From DATFJC01 sp035269445 (GTDB taxonomy: Bacteria > Patescibacteriota > Patescibacteriia > UBA2591 > UBA6264), in contig DATFJC010000016.1 in NCBI GenBank assembly GCA_035269445.1, forward strand, positions 1 through 5,714: 5,714 nt of DNA, read 5' to 3'. The position numbers were made by a program, and so were the translations under genes. This document shows, piece by piece, positions 1 through 5,172 of this stretch. Below the pieces are notes generated by a model that saw only the letters and a list, made by a program, of their open reading frames with translations, was not told the DNA's origin and did not search any database. The number at the start of each line of letters is the position of its first letter. Position 1 is the stretch's first letter.

Positions 1-253
1 TAGAATCAAAAACTTCTTTAAATTTAGCAGAATTTTTATTACAAACCTCAATTGGTTCTACCCCTTGTTTTTCTGCCCTATTAGCCACCTTTTGTCCATG
101 CTCATCAGTTCCAGTAAGAAAAAAGGTGTCCTCACCTTTTAAGCGATGCCATCTTGCTAAAATATCAGCGGCAATAGTAGTGTAAGCACTGCCAATATGA
201 GGAGCAGCATTTACATAATAAATAGGAGTTGTAACATAAAACTTTTTTTTCAT
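1..253 (-). CDS. metG: Methionyl-tRNA synthetase, N-terminal part (runs off the left edge)
   Basis: This is the first 84 residues of a class I methionyl-tRNA synthetase, the cytoplasmic enzyme that charges tRNA-Met with methionine using ATP. Translation from the ATG at 253 opens with FYVTTPIYYVNAAPHIGSAYT. It contains the class I 'HIGH' signature as HIGS at residues 19-22, and GTDEHGQK at residues 48-55, both typical of the MetRS catalytic Rossmann fold. The fourth signature residue is Ser rather than His, a variant I believe occurs in other MetRS proteins. The KMSKS loop, anticodon-binding domain and any C-terminal tRNA-binding domain lie outside the window. The gene begins 13 nt after the rsmI stop codon on the same strand, so it is probably cotranscribed with rsmI; a close rsmI-metG association is also known in Bacillus. 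No Shine-Dalgarno sequence precedes the start. The start is chosen because the family motif begins within a few residues of it. Confidence 0.96.
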   Translation of the reverse strand, partial: MKKKFYVTTPIYYVNAAPHIGSAYTTIAADILARWHRLKGEDTFFLTGTDEHGQKVANRAEKQGVEPIEVCNKNSAKFKEVFDS

Positions 254-266
254 AAAAATATAATAA

Positions 267-935
267 TTAACCAGAAATTACAATTGTAAACTCACCTTTT
301 ATTTTATCACTTTTTAAAGATTTTAAAACCTCTCTTATAGTTCCACAATAGGAACTTTCATAAATTTTAGTAAGCTCTCTAAAAACACATATATCTTTGA
401 CTCGAATTTCCTTAAATGAATTTAAATCATCTAATGTTTTAATTATCCTATGGGGAGATTCATATAAAACAGATGTTTTATCACTTTTTGCTACCATTTT
501 AAAAAACTTATTTCTTTTTCTTTTTTTAGGAGGAAAGCCAAAAAAAGTAAAACTATCAGCCTTAAAACCAGAAACACTTAATCCTGCTAAAAGAGCGGAG
601 GCCCCGGGAATAGGGACAATTTTTATATTTGGCGCTTCCTTTTTAACTTTAGCAACCAGCTTGCCCCCAGGATCAGCAATAGTAGGAGTACCAGCATCAG
701 AAACTAGAGCTAAGTTTTTTCCATTTTTTAATTTTCTTAAAACCAAATCAATTTTTTTATCATTAGAGTGTTGATGAAAACTTAAAGTAGCAGTTTTAAT
801 GTCATAATGCTTTAAAAGACGAGCAGTATTTCTTGTATCTTCAGCCAAAATATAATCTACTTTTTTAAAAACCTCTAAAGCACGTAAAGTAATATCTTTT
901 AAATTGCCAATTGGCGTAGCTACAATATAAAGCAT
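267..935 (-). CDS. rsmI: 16S rRNA (cytidine1402-2'-O)-methyltransferase RsmI, short form
   Basis: This 222-aa protein is RsmI, a tetrapyrrole-methylase-fold enzyme that uses S-adenosylmethionine to methylate the 2'-OH of C1402 in the decoding centre of 16S rRNA. RsmH modifies the base of the same nucleotide. Visible family motifs are YIVATPIGNLKDIT (3-16), AEDTRNTARLL (31-41), LVSDAGTPTIADPG (77-90), a PIPGAS block (108-113), FFGFPPKK (131-138), LYESPHRI (157-164), RELTKIYE (186-193) and the closing GEFTIVISG. Escherichia coli RsmI is about 286 aa and continues past this last strand with a helical C-terminal region. Here the protein stops at the end of the catalytic domain, and the TAA is followed closely by metG, so it is a naturally compact form rather than an edge artefact. 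The start lies 8 nt after the stop of the upstream 435-aa gene, indicating one transcript. No Shine-Dalgarno sequence is visible. The family assignment is very secure. Confidence 0.96.
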   Translation of the reverse strand: MLYIVATPIGNLKDITLRALEVFKKVDYILAEDTRNTARLLKHYDIKTATLSFHQHSNDKKIDLVLRKLKNGKNLALVSDAGTPTIADPGGKLVAKVKKEAPNIKIVPIPGASALLAGLSVSGFKADSFTFFGFPPKKRKRNKFFKMVAKSDKTSVLYESPHRIIKTLDDLNSFKEIRVKDICVFRELTKIYESSYCGTIREVLKSLKSDKIKGEFTIVISG

Positions 936-943
936 AAAATAAT

Positions 944-2251
944 TTATTTAGTAGGTAAGCCAACAGGAGGCTGACCTCTTTTACTACCTGTTTTCCTAAC
1001 TAAAGGAGCATTAACATTATCAGTTGGAAGATGATAAAGGGTGGCAAGCTCCTCAATATTTAAATAATTTTTCTTTACTTTTGGAGGTTTAAACTTAATA
1101 GTGGTAATTTTAGTAAAATAATTTAAAAACCTTTTCCAACGAGAATCAATTTTCCATGCTCGAGACCTTTTTTTATAAGATATAATGCTAGCAGCTTTTT
1201 GTGCATTTTTCCACTTTTTTGGCCTAAAGTTCTTATCCTTAATAACTGCTTTTTTATCTATTTCAAAACCATTTAAATCTAGAGTGTTAAAGGCATTAAG
1301 GGCGCTTAAAATACCAACCATGCCTCTTTCTTTATTAAAAACCTGTTTATCAGCTACATAAATTAAACTAATTTTTGTGTCAAAGGCAATTTTAGAAATT
1401 TTTTCTTGAATTTTTTTAATAGACTTTTTATTATCTGCTGGCTCTATTGTTTTTTTATCCTTGTCTTTATCCTTGCCTCCTGCTTCTATATCTACAAAAA
1501 GCTTAATAAATTCCTGAAAAGGATAAAGAAACCAACCTAAAAATACTTCAAAAATATTTTTACCCTTTTTAGAACTTCCTCCCTTTTGAATGGTTTTAAT
1601 TAATTTATCACCTTTCTTTTTTAATTTTTTTCCAATTGGTTTGATTATAAACTGCATCCAAACCTGTTCCCCATGCCTTAATTGTCCAAAAAATTCTAAA
1701 AGATCTATCATTGGATCTTTTAATTCCTTGGAAAATTTATGTTCAAATTCGGGATAGGTTCTAATTGGATAAGGGCTTGGATTGCTTAGCTTTAGGTCAG
1801 CTGCCCAAACATCCATCTTGTCATTAGGAAATTCTTCTGGTACATCTTTAGTATAATCTTCAACAGCAAAAATTTCTGCTGAAGGATAGGCAGTATAAAC
1901 TGCTGCTTCAACTAAATCTCTAAATTTAGTTGGGGCATAAATAAAAAATTGTATCTCTCCTTCAATCCCGGCAATTTCAAGTGATAAATTTTCTTTTTCA
2001 CCAATCCCGGCTAAATGAGCAAACATTCTTTCCACTGCTTCTGGGCCTTGTTTATTATTTTTAGAAACATCAATGCTTAAACAAACATAAGAAGCCTTTT
2101 TCTTTTTTTTAGCCTTAGCCTTATCTTTAAGATAAAAGTTAACTAACCTTAATATATACCAAAAAAATAATAAAACCCCAGCCCAAAATAAAATACTAGG
2201 GATTAAGGATACTAACCATTCTAATTCTCCAAGATCAATAACTATATTCAT
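944..2251 (-). CDS. Lysine-rich membrane-anchored protein resembling the N-terminal module of VirD4-like ATPases (no ATPase domain)
   Basis: This 435-aa protein has one predicted transmembrane helix near the N-terminus (about residues 11-37), followed by a run of lysines (43-52) expected to stay in the cytoplasm. Next comes a folded region (about 55-135) with LEIAGIEGEIQFFIYAPTKF, VYTAYPSAEI and VEDYT. The middle (205-285) is highly charged and probably flexible, with a KDKDKDKK stretch at 260-267. The C-terminal part ends with LNIEELATLYHLPT (397-410) and a proline-containing tail. From memory, this layout and these motifs match the non-ATPase N-terminal region (DUF8128-like) of conjugative-transfer or HerA/VirD4-type ATPases in CPR bacteria. 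In those proteins a P-loop ATPase follows; here there is no Walker A or B motif and the next gene is rsmI. It lies 41 nt after dnaJ and 8 nt before rsmI, probably in one operon. A role in envelope or secretion-related assembly is only inference. The ORF is certain; the function is unknown. Confidence 0.85.
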   Translation of the reverse strand: MNIVIDLGELEWLVSLIPSILFWAGVLLFFWYILRLVNFYLKDKAKAKKKKKASYVCLSIDVSKNNKQGPEAVERMFAHLAGIGEKENLSLEIAGIEGEIQFFIYAPTKFRDLVEAAVYTAYPSAEIFAVEDYTKDVPEEFPNDKMDVWAADLKLSNPSPYPIRTYPEFEHKFSKELKDPMIDLLEFFGQLRHGEQVWMQFIIKPIGKKLKKKGDKLIKTIQKGGSSKKGKNIFEVFLGWFLYPFQEFIKLFVDIEAGGKDKDKDKKTIEPADNKKSIKKIQEKISKIAFDTKISLIYVADKQVFNKERGMVGILSALNAFNTLDLNGFEIDKKAVIKDKNFRPKKWKNAQKAASIISYKKRSRAWKIDSRWKRFLNYFTKITTIKFKPPKVKKNYLNIEELATLYHLPTDNVNAPLVRKTGSKRGQPPVGLPTK

Positions 2252-2292
2252 AAATTTTTTATACTAAAATCTTTTAACCTTAAAATAAAAGC

Positions 2293-3417
2293 TTAAAGAC
2301 CTTGATCTTTTAATTTTTTAATAAGTCTTTTTTGTTCTTTAGTAATTTTTTTTGGCATATCAAGACGTATATTAACAATTTGATCACCTCGAGCACTTGG
2401 TCTACCATTAACAAGATGAGGAGCGCCTTTTCCTTTTAATCGTATTTTTTTACCTGGTGAAGTTTTAGAAGGAACCTTTAACTTAACGTTGCCATCTACA
2501 GTTTTTACCTTTACTTCACCGCCTAAAAGGGCTGTAGTTAAAGGAATCTTCTTTGTATAAAATATTGTTTGGCCGTCTCTTTTAAATTCTGAATCAGATT
2601 TAACCCTAATGGTAATATAAAGGTCCCCAGAAACACCTCCCCTTGGAGCAGCTTCTCCCTTACCAGATAGTTTAATAACACTGCCATCTGAAATTCCAGC
2701 TGGCACCTTTACTTTAATTTCTTCTCTTTTCCTCACCCTTCCCTCGCCATGACAATTATCACATTCAACCTTAGGAACTTCGCCCTTACCTCTACATTTA
2801 GGGCAAACTCTAGCATTTTGAACTCTACCAAAAATTGTTGAATGAGTAGTAAAAACCTTACCCTTACCCTTACACTCATCACACTTTTTCATACCCTTTT
2901 CAGGATCAGCCCCAGAGCCTTTGCATTTATCACAAGTGACTAAATGATCTAAAATAATTTTCTTTTCTGTCCCAAATATAGCCTCTTTAAATTCAATCTC
3001 TTGCTCAGCTACCAAATCTTTACCCTTAGCTCTTTGCCTTGCTCCTGACTGTTGCCTGCCCCCACCAAAAAAACTAGAAAATAAATCTCCAAAATCAAGA
3101 TCTTCAAAATCTACTCCCGCTTGACCACCTCCTTGTCTGGCAAAGTCAGAAAAATTACCAAAACCACCAAAATTACCAAAACCACCAGTTTGTCCACTGG
3201 CTTGTTGGTAAGAAGATCCGAACTGATCATACATTCTTCTTTTTTTATCATTAGAAAGGGTTCGATAAGCTTCATTAATCTTTTTAAATTTTTCAGTATT
3301 TCCCTCTTTTTTATCAGGGTGATGCTTTTGAGCTAATCGCCTAAAAGCTTTTCTAATATCAGATTTAGAAGCATTTTTATCAACACCTAGTATTTTATAA
3401 TAATCTTTGTTTGCCAT
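2293..3417 (-). CDS. dnaJ: Chaperone protein DnaJ (type I Hsp40)
   Basis: This 374-aa protein is a full-length type I DnaJ, the cytoplasmic cochaperone that delivers substrates to DnaK and stimulates its ATPase. Domains in order are the J domain (about 4-68, with the essential HPD at 33-35), a Gly/Phe-rich linker (about 77-120) and a zinc-binding region. That region has four complete CxxCxGxG repeats at 162-169, 179-186, 205-212 and 219-226. Two substrate-binding beta domains follow, to a lysine-rich C-terminus. An upstream in-frame ATG would add 28 residues but would run through tRNA-Trp. I therefore start at 3417, where MANKDYYKILGV matches the usual DnaJ N-terminus. The start lies 24 nt after the 3' end of tRNA-Trp, so cleavage of the tRNA probably forms the 5' end of the mRNA. 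No grpE or dnaK is adjacent. No Shine-Dalgarno sequence, CIRCE element or heat-shock promoter is visible just upstream. Confidence 0.97.
   Translation of the reverse strand: MANKDYYKILGVDKNASKSDIRKAFRRLAQKHHPDKKEGNTEKFKKINEAYRTLSNDKKRRMYDQFGSSYQQASGQTGGFGNFGGFGNFSDFARQGGGQAGVDFEDLDFGDLFSSFFGGGRQQSGARQRAKGKDLVAEQEIEFKEAIFGTEKKIILDHLVTCDKCKGSGADPEKGMKKCDECKGKGKVFTTHSTIFGRVQNARVCPKCRGKGEVPKVECDNCHGEGRVRKREEIKVKVPAGISDGSVIKLSGKGEAAPRGGVSGDLYITIRVKSDSEFKRDGQTIFYTKKIPLTTALLGGEVKVKTVDGNVKLKVPSKTSPGKKIRLKGKGAPHLVNGRPSARGDQIVNIRLDMPKKITKEQKRLIKKLKDQGL
3151..3186. repeat. Two perfect 18-bp tandem repeats in the dnaJ Gly/Phe linker
   Basis: The unit aaaattaccaaaaccacc occurs twice back to back (3151-3168 and 3169-3186) with no mismatch. 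On the coding strand each copy encodes GGFGNF, giving residues 78-89 of DnaJ. Because the unit is 18 bp, gain or loss of a copy keeps the frame and only changes linker length. Confidence 0.95.
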
Positions 3418-3441
3418 AAAATTATAATTTAAAAATTTTAC

Positions 3442-3516
3442 TGGCAGGTCCGTCCCGACTCGAACGGGAAGCTTCGGTTTTGGAGACCGACATTTTACCA
3501 ATTAAACTACGGACCC
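3442..3516 (-). tRNA. trnW: tRNA-Trp (anticodon CCA), CCA tail encoded
   Basis: The 75-nt reverse strand folds as a complete cloverleaf. The acceptor stem is GGGTCCG/CGGACCT, with a G-U first pair. The D arm is GTTT/AAAT around AATTGGTA. The anticodon stem is TCGGT/ACCGA with loop CTCCAAA, which gives anticodon CCA. The variable loop is AGCT, and the T stem TCCCG/CGGGA carries loop TTCGAGT. Discriminator G73, expected for bacterial tRNA-Trp, is followed by a genomically encoded CCA. It lies 5 nt after the rpmG stop and 24 nt before dnaJ, so it is embedded in the mRNA operon. Anticodon CCA reads UGG only. Confidence 0.97.
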
Positions 3517-3521
3517 TAAGC

Positions 3522-3677
3522 TTATTTAGTCTCCTTATGAACGGTATGCTCACGACAATGTTTACAGAATTTCTTTAATTCTAAACGGTCTTTGGTATTT
3601 TTTTTATTTTTACGAGTATAATAATTTATCCTGTGACACTTACTACACTCCATCTTAACCATGTTTTCTTTTGTCAT
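3522..3677 (-). CDS. rpmG: 50S ribosomal protein L33
   Basis: This 51-aa protein is bL33, a small basic protein of the large ribosomal subunit located near the E site. The translation contains MECSKCHRINYYTRKNKKN and DRLELKKFCKHCREHTVHKE, which follow the bL33 pattern closely. Two CxxC pairs (C11/C14 and C38/C41) make this the zinc-binding C+ form. I annotate the first ATG at 3677; an internal ATG at 3662 (Met6, giving MVKMECSKC) matches the usual length of L33 equally well, and neither has a strong Shine-Dalgarno sequence. The gene is bracketed by two tRNAs: tRNA-Thr ends 46 nt upstream and tRNA-Trp begins 5 nt downstream. Release of both tRNAs would leave a very short rpmG mRNA. An rpmG-trnW pair is a known part of the tuf/secE/nusG region in several bacteria. 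Confidence 0.95.
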   Translation of the reverse strand: MTKENMVKMECSKCHRINYYTRKNKKNTKDRLELKKFCKHCREHTVHKETK

Positions 3678-3723
3678 AAAACTCTATTTATTATATTTTT
3701 TTACATTAATTACTATTTAGAAG

Positions 3724-3795
3724 AGCCTGGAGTCGGATTCGAACCGACGACCTACGCTTTACAAGAGCGTTGCTCTTCCACTGAGCTATCCAGGC
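3724..3795 (-). tRNA. trnT: tRNA-Thr (anticodon UGU), no encoded CCA
   Basis: The 72-nt reverse strand folds as a cloverleaf. The acceptor stem is GCCTGGA/TCCAGGC with all seven pairs Watson-Crick. The D stem is GCTC/GAGC. The anticodon stem is ACGCT/AGCGT with loop CTTGTAA, giving anticodon TGT. The variable loop is AGGTC, and the T stem GTCGG/CCGAC carries loop TTCGAAT. The discriminator is T and is followed by CTT, so CCA must be added after transcription. It is the first gene of the minus-strand array, starting about 10 nt after the -10 box. Confidence 0.97.
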
Positions 3796-3805
3796 TTATA
3801 AAATT

Positions 3806-3833
3806 AGTATAGCATAAACTTTTATCTTTTCAA
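3806..3833 (-). promoter_or_regulatory. Sigma70-type promoter with extended -10, for the tRNA-Thr/rpmG/tRNA-Trp/dnaJ array
   Basis: On the minus strand TTGAAA (-35, 3828-3833) is separated by 16 nt from TATACT (-10, 3806-3811). The TG of an extended -10 (TGC before TATACT) is present. Transcription would begin a few nucleotides before the mature 5' end of tRNA-Thr at 3795, which fits a stable-RNA promoter. No comparably good promoter was found within the array downstream, so the mRNAs probably depend on it at least in part. Confidence 0.8.
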
Positions 3834-3869
3834 GGGGCTAAAAACTATTAAATAAATAAAGCCTTGGAC

Positions 3870-3898
3870 TTGAATTTTTTTAAAAACTTTGTGATAAT
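3870..3898 (+). promoter_or_regulatory. Probable promoter of the SIMPL-domain gene
   Basis: TTGAAT (3870-3875) is followed after 17 nt by GATAAT (3893-3898), with an extended -10 TG two bases before it. The -35 box and following T/A tract nearly copy those of the tRNA-Leu(UAG) promoter (17 of 18 bases). The leader would be about 80 nt. A perfect TATAAT at 3934-3939 is an alternative -10 but has no convincing -35 at the right distance. The 192-nt gap between tRNA-Thr and this gene otherwise holds only the divergent promoter and unremarkable AT-rich DNA. Confidence 0.6.
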
Positions 3899-3987
3899 AA
3901 TAAGTAGTCATCATAAACTTAATGGACTAGACATATAATTTTTTATGCCTTACAATAAAAATCAATTAATAAATAAATTTTAAAAAA

Positions 3988-4782
3988 ATGATTAAAGAAA
4001 AAAACATAAAAACAACTAAAGGTATTTTAATTGCTTTTTTAACTCTTTTTGTTATTACCCTAACCATACTTACGATAGTCTATATTCAAAATAGTATTAA
4101 ACAGGGTAAATATATTGGGGCTGAAATTGAAACAAAAAATACACTCTCAGTTTCTGGTCAAAGCGAAATGTTTGTAAAGCCAGATTTAGCCAGAATTGCC
4201 CTATCAGTTGAAAATGAAGCTAAAACTGTTGACAAGGCAATGGAAACAAACACCAAGAAAATGAATGCTGTTATTGAAAAGGTAAAAGAGCAAGGCGTAA
4301 AAGAAAAAGACTTAAAAACTACTAATTTTAGATTAAACCCAAGATATGAATGGAGAGATGAAAAAATTTACCCTCCTTCTGGTAAAAGAGTACTTGTAGG
4401 TTATAGGGTTAACCAATCCTTGGAAGTTAAAATTAGAGACCTTGATAAGATAGGCGCTATCATAGAAACCGCCACCTCAAATGGGGCCAATCAAGTAGGA
4501 AATATTAGCTTTGAGGTTGAAAATAAAGATGAGTATCAAGAACAAGTTAGAAAACAAGCTATTGATAAAGCCAAAGAAAAAGCAGAAACACTTGCTAATC
4601 AATTGGGCATTACTTTAGTTAACATAAAGAGCTTTAATGAAGGTGGCTATGCTCCTATGCTCCAATACGATAATTACGCTAGACTAGAAAAAGATGCTGC
4701 TGGAAGTAGTTCTTCTGCTAATATTCAAGCAGGAGAAAACAAAATTGAAACTAATGTTACAATAACATATAATATAAACTAA
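3988..4782 (+). CDS. Membrane-anchored SIMPL-domain (DUF541) protein
   Basis: This 264-aa protein has a short lysine-rich N-terminus, a single hydrophobic helix at about 12-33 acting as signal anchor, and a SIMPL/DUF541 domain over about 50-263. Family hallmarks are the opening LSVSGQSEMFVKPDLARIAL (53-72), a KDLKTTNFRLNPRYEW segment (107-122), GYRVNQSLEVKIRD (138-151) and the helix QVRKQAIDKAKEKAETLANQLG (187-207 region) before the final beta strand. SIMPL proteins, such as E. coli YggE and the periplasmic BP26 antigen of Brucella, are extracytoplasmic. They form oligomers and have been linked to oxidative stress, but their biochemical role is not settled. There is no cleavage site I trust, so the domain probably stays tethered outside the membrane. 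The gene is monocistronic in layout, divergent from the tRNA-Thr array. Its last codons overlap the promoter of tRNA-Leu(UAA). No Shine-Dalgarno sequence precedes the ATG, only an A-rich stretch. Confidence 0.92.
   Translation: MIKEKNIKTTKGILIAFLTLFVITLTILTIVYIQNSIKQGKYIGAEIETKNTLSVSGQSEMFVKPDLARIALSVENEAKTVDKAMETNTKKMNAVIEKVKEQGVKEKDLKTTNFRLNPRYEWRDEKIYPPSGKRVLVGYRVNQSLEVKIRDLDKIGAIIETATSNGANQVGNISFEVENKDEYQEQVRKQAIDKAKEKAETLANQLGITLVNIKSFNEGGYAPMLQYDNYARLEKDAAGSSSSANIQAGENKIETNVTITYNIN
4745..4773 (+). promoter_or_regulatory. Promoter of tRNA-Leu(UAA), inside the 3' end of the SIMPL gene
   Basis: TTGAAA (4745-4750) and a perfect TATAAT (4768-4773) are separated by exactly 17 nt. Both lie inside the coding sequence, in the last dozen codons of the SIMPL gene (final TITYNIN region). 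The predicted start near 4780 would give a leader of about 30 nt before tRNA-Leu at 4811. Confidence 0.72.
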
Positions 4783-4810
4783 AATAACTAATTTTATTTA
4801 GTAATTTAAT

Positions 4811-4894
4811 GCCGGGATGTCGGAATTGGTAGACGATACGGACTTAAAATCCGTTGGGCTTTTGCCCGTGTGGGTTCGAGTCCCACTCCCGGCA
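4811..4894 (+). tRNA. trnL: tRNA-Leu (anticodon UAA), no encoded CCA
   Basis: This 84-nt class II tRNA has acceptor stem GCCGGGA/TCCCGGC and D arm TCG/CGA with GG in the loop. The anticodon stem is ACGGA/TCCGT with loop CTTAAAA, giving anticodon TAA. The long variable arm is built on GGGC/GCCC, and the T stem GTGGG/CCCAC carries loop TTCGAGT. Discriminator A73, a leucine identity element, is followed by TTC, so CCA is not encoded. A T-rich run (4895-4904) follows directly and may help end transcription. There is no separate hairpin. Confidence 0.97.
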
Positions 4895-4971
4895 TTCTTT
4901 TTTTATAAAAATCATAAATAAAATTTTGAAAATATTACTAAGCCTTGATAAAAAATATTCATTTTCCTAGC

Positions 4972-5000
4972 TTGATTTTTTTTAAAAATAATTATATAAT
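4972..5000 (+). promoter_or_regulatory. Promoter of tRNA-Leu(UAG)
   Basis: TTGATT (4972-4977) is followed after exactly 17 nt by a perfect TATAAT (4995-5000). Eight bases then lead to the mature tRNA 5' end at 5009, so the primary transcript would begin almost at the tRNA. The spacer is a pure T/A tract that may be bent. The rest of the gap between the two leucine tRNAs (4895-4971) shows nothing else recognisable. Confidence 0.85.
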
Positions 5001-5008
5001 AAATATAG

Positions 5009-5094
5009 GCCGTGGTGGCGGAATTGGTATACGCGCATGGCTTAGGACCATGTCCCAATTATTTGGGTTGAGAGTTCGAGTCTCTCCCACGGCA
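5009..5094 (+). tRNA. trnL: tRNA-Leu (anticodon UAG), no encoded CCA
   Basis: This 86-nt class II tRNA has acceptor stem GCCGTGG/CCACGGC. The anticodon stem is CATGG/CCATG with loop CTTAGGA, giving anticodon TAG. The long variable arm pairs CCCAA with TTGGG, and the T stem GAGAG/CTCTC carries loop TTCGAGT. Discriminator A73 is followed by CTT, so CCA is added after transcription. With the UAA isoacceptor upstream it would read UUA/UUG and CUN leucine codons between them, allowing wobble. It is the last plus-strand gene before the terminator region. Confidence 0.97.
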
Positions 5095-5109
5095 CTTTTT
5101 TATAAAATA

Positions 5110-5138
5110 CTTTTTTTATAATATCATTATAAAAAAAG
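5110..5138. repeat. Perfect 13-bp AT-rich inverted repeat with 3-nt loop
   Basis: CTTTTTTTATAAT (5110-5122) and its exact reverse complement ATTATAAAAAAAG (5126-5138) flank the loop ATC. A near copy of the left arm (ACTTTTTTATAA, 5094-5105) overlaps the end of tRNA-Leu. The right arm supplies the A7 tract that acts as the minus-strand U tract of the neighbouring terminator. It could form a hairpin in RNA from either strand or a cruciform. Confidence 0.85.
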
Positions 5139-5169
5139 AAAAGGGAACTTTTATTAAGTTCCCTTTTTT
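5131..5169. terminator. Bidirectional intrinsic terminator between convergent genes
   Basis: The arms AAAAGGGAACTT (5139-5150) and AAGTTCCCTTTT (5156-5167) pair over 12 bp around the 5-nt loop TTATT. The plus strand continues into T (5164-5169). The minus strand runs into a T-rich tract (complement of 5131-5138). It therefore suits termination of tRNA-Leu(UAG) transcripts from the left and of the membrane-protein gene, whose stop lies at 5173-5175, from the right. Confidence 0.92.
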
Positions 5170-5172
5170 GTT

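Noticed and set aside
397..774. Plus-strand open frame of 125 codons inside rsmI
   Set aside because: It lies wholly opposite rsmI, whose motifs are unambiguous. Its translation has no recognisable domain and it has no ribosome binding site or promoter.
2252..2292. Terminator or promoter between dnaJ and the 435-aa gene
   Set aside because: The 41 nt are AT-rich without a hairpin of any GC content, and no -35/-10 pair with proper spacing was found.
3121..3336. Plus-strand open frame of 71 codons inside dnaJ
   Set aside because: It is antisense to the J domain and Gly/Phe linker. Its repeated Thr/Lys residues simply mirror the tandem repeat on the other strand.
3418..3501. N-terminal extension of dnaJ by 28 codons
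   Set aside because: The extra codons run through tRNA-Trp, and DnaJ homology begins exactly at the ATG at 3417.
3678..3723. Promoter between tRNA-Thr and rpmG based on a TATAAT match
   Set aside because: Only a -10-like hexamer is present, in nearly pure A/T sequence, with no matching -35 box.
3934..3939. Perfect TATAAT as the main SIMPL promoter
   Set aside because: No reasonable -35 lies 16-18 nt upstream. The site at 3870-3898 has both boxes and an extended -10, so this is kept only as an alternative.
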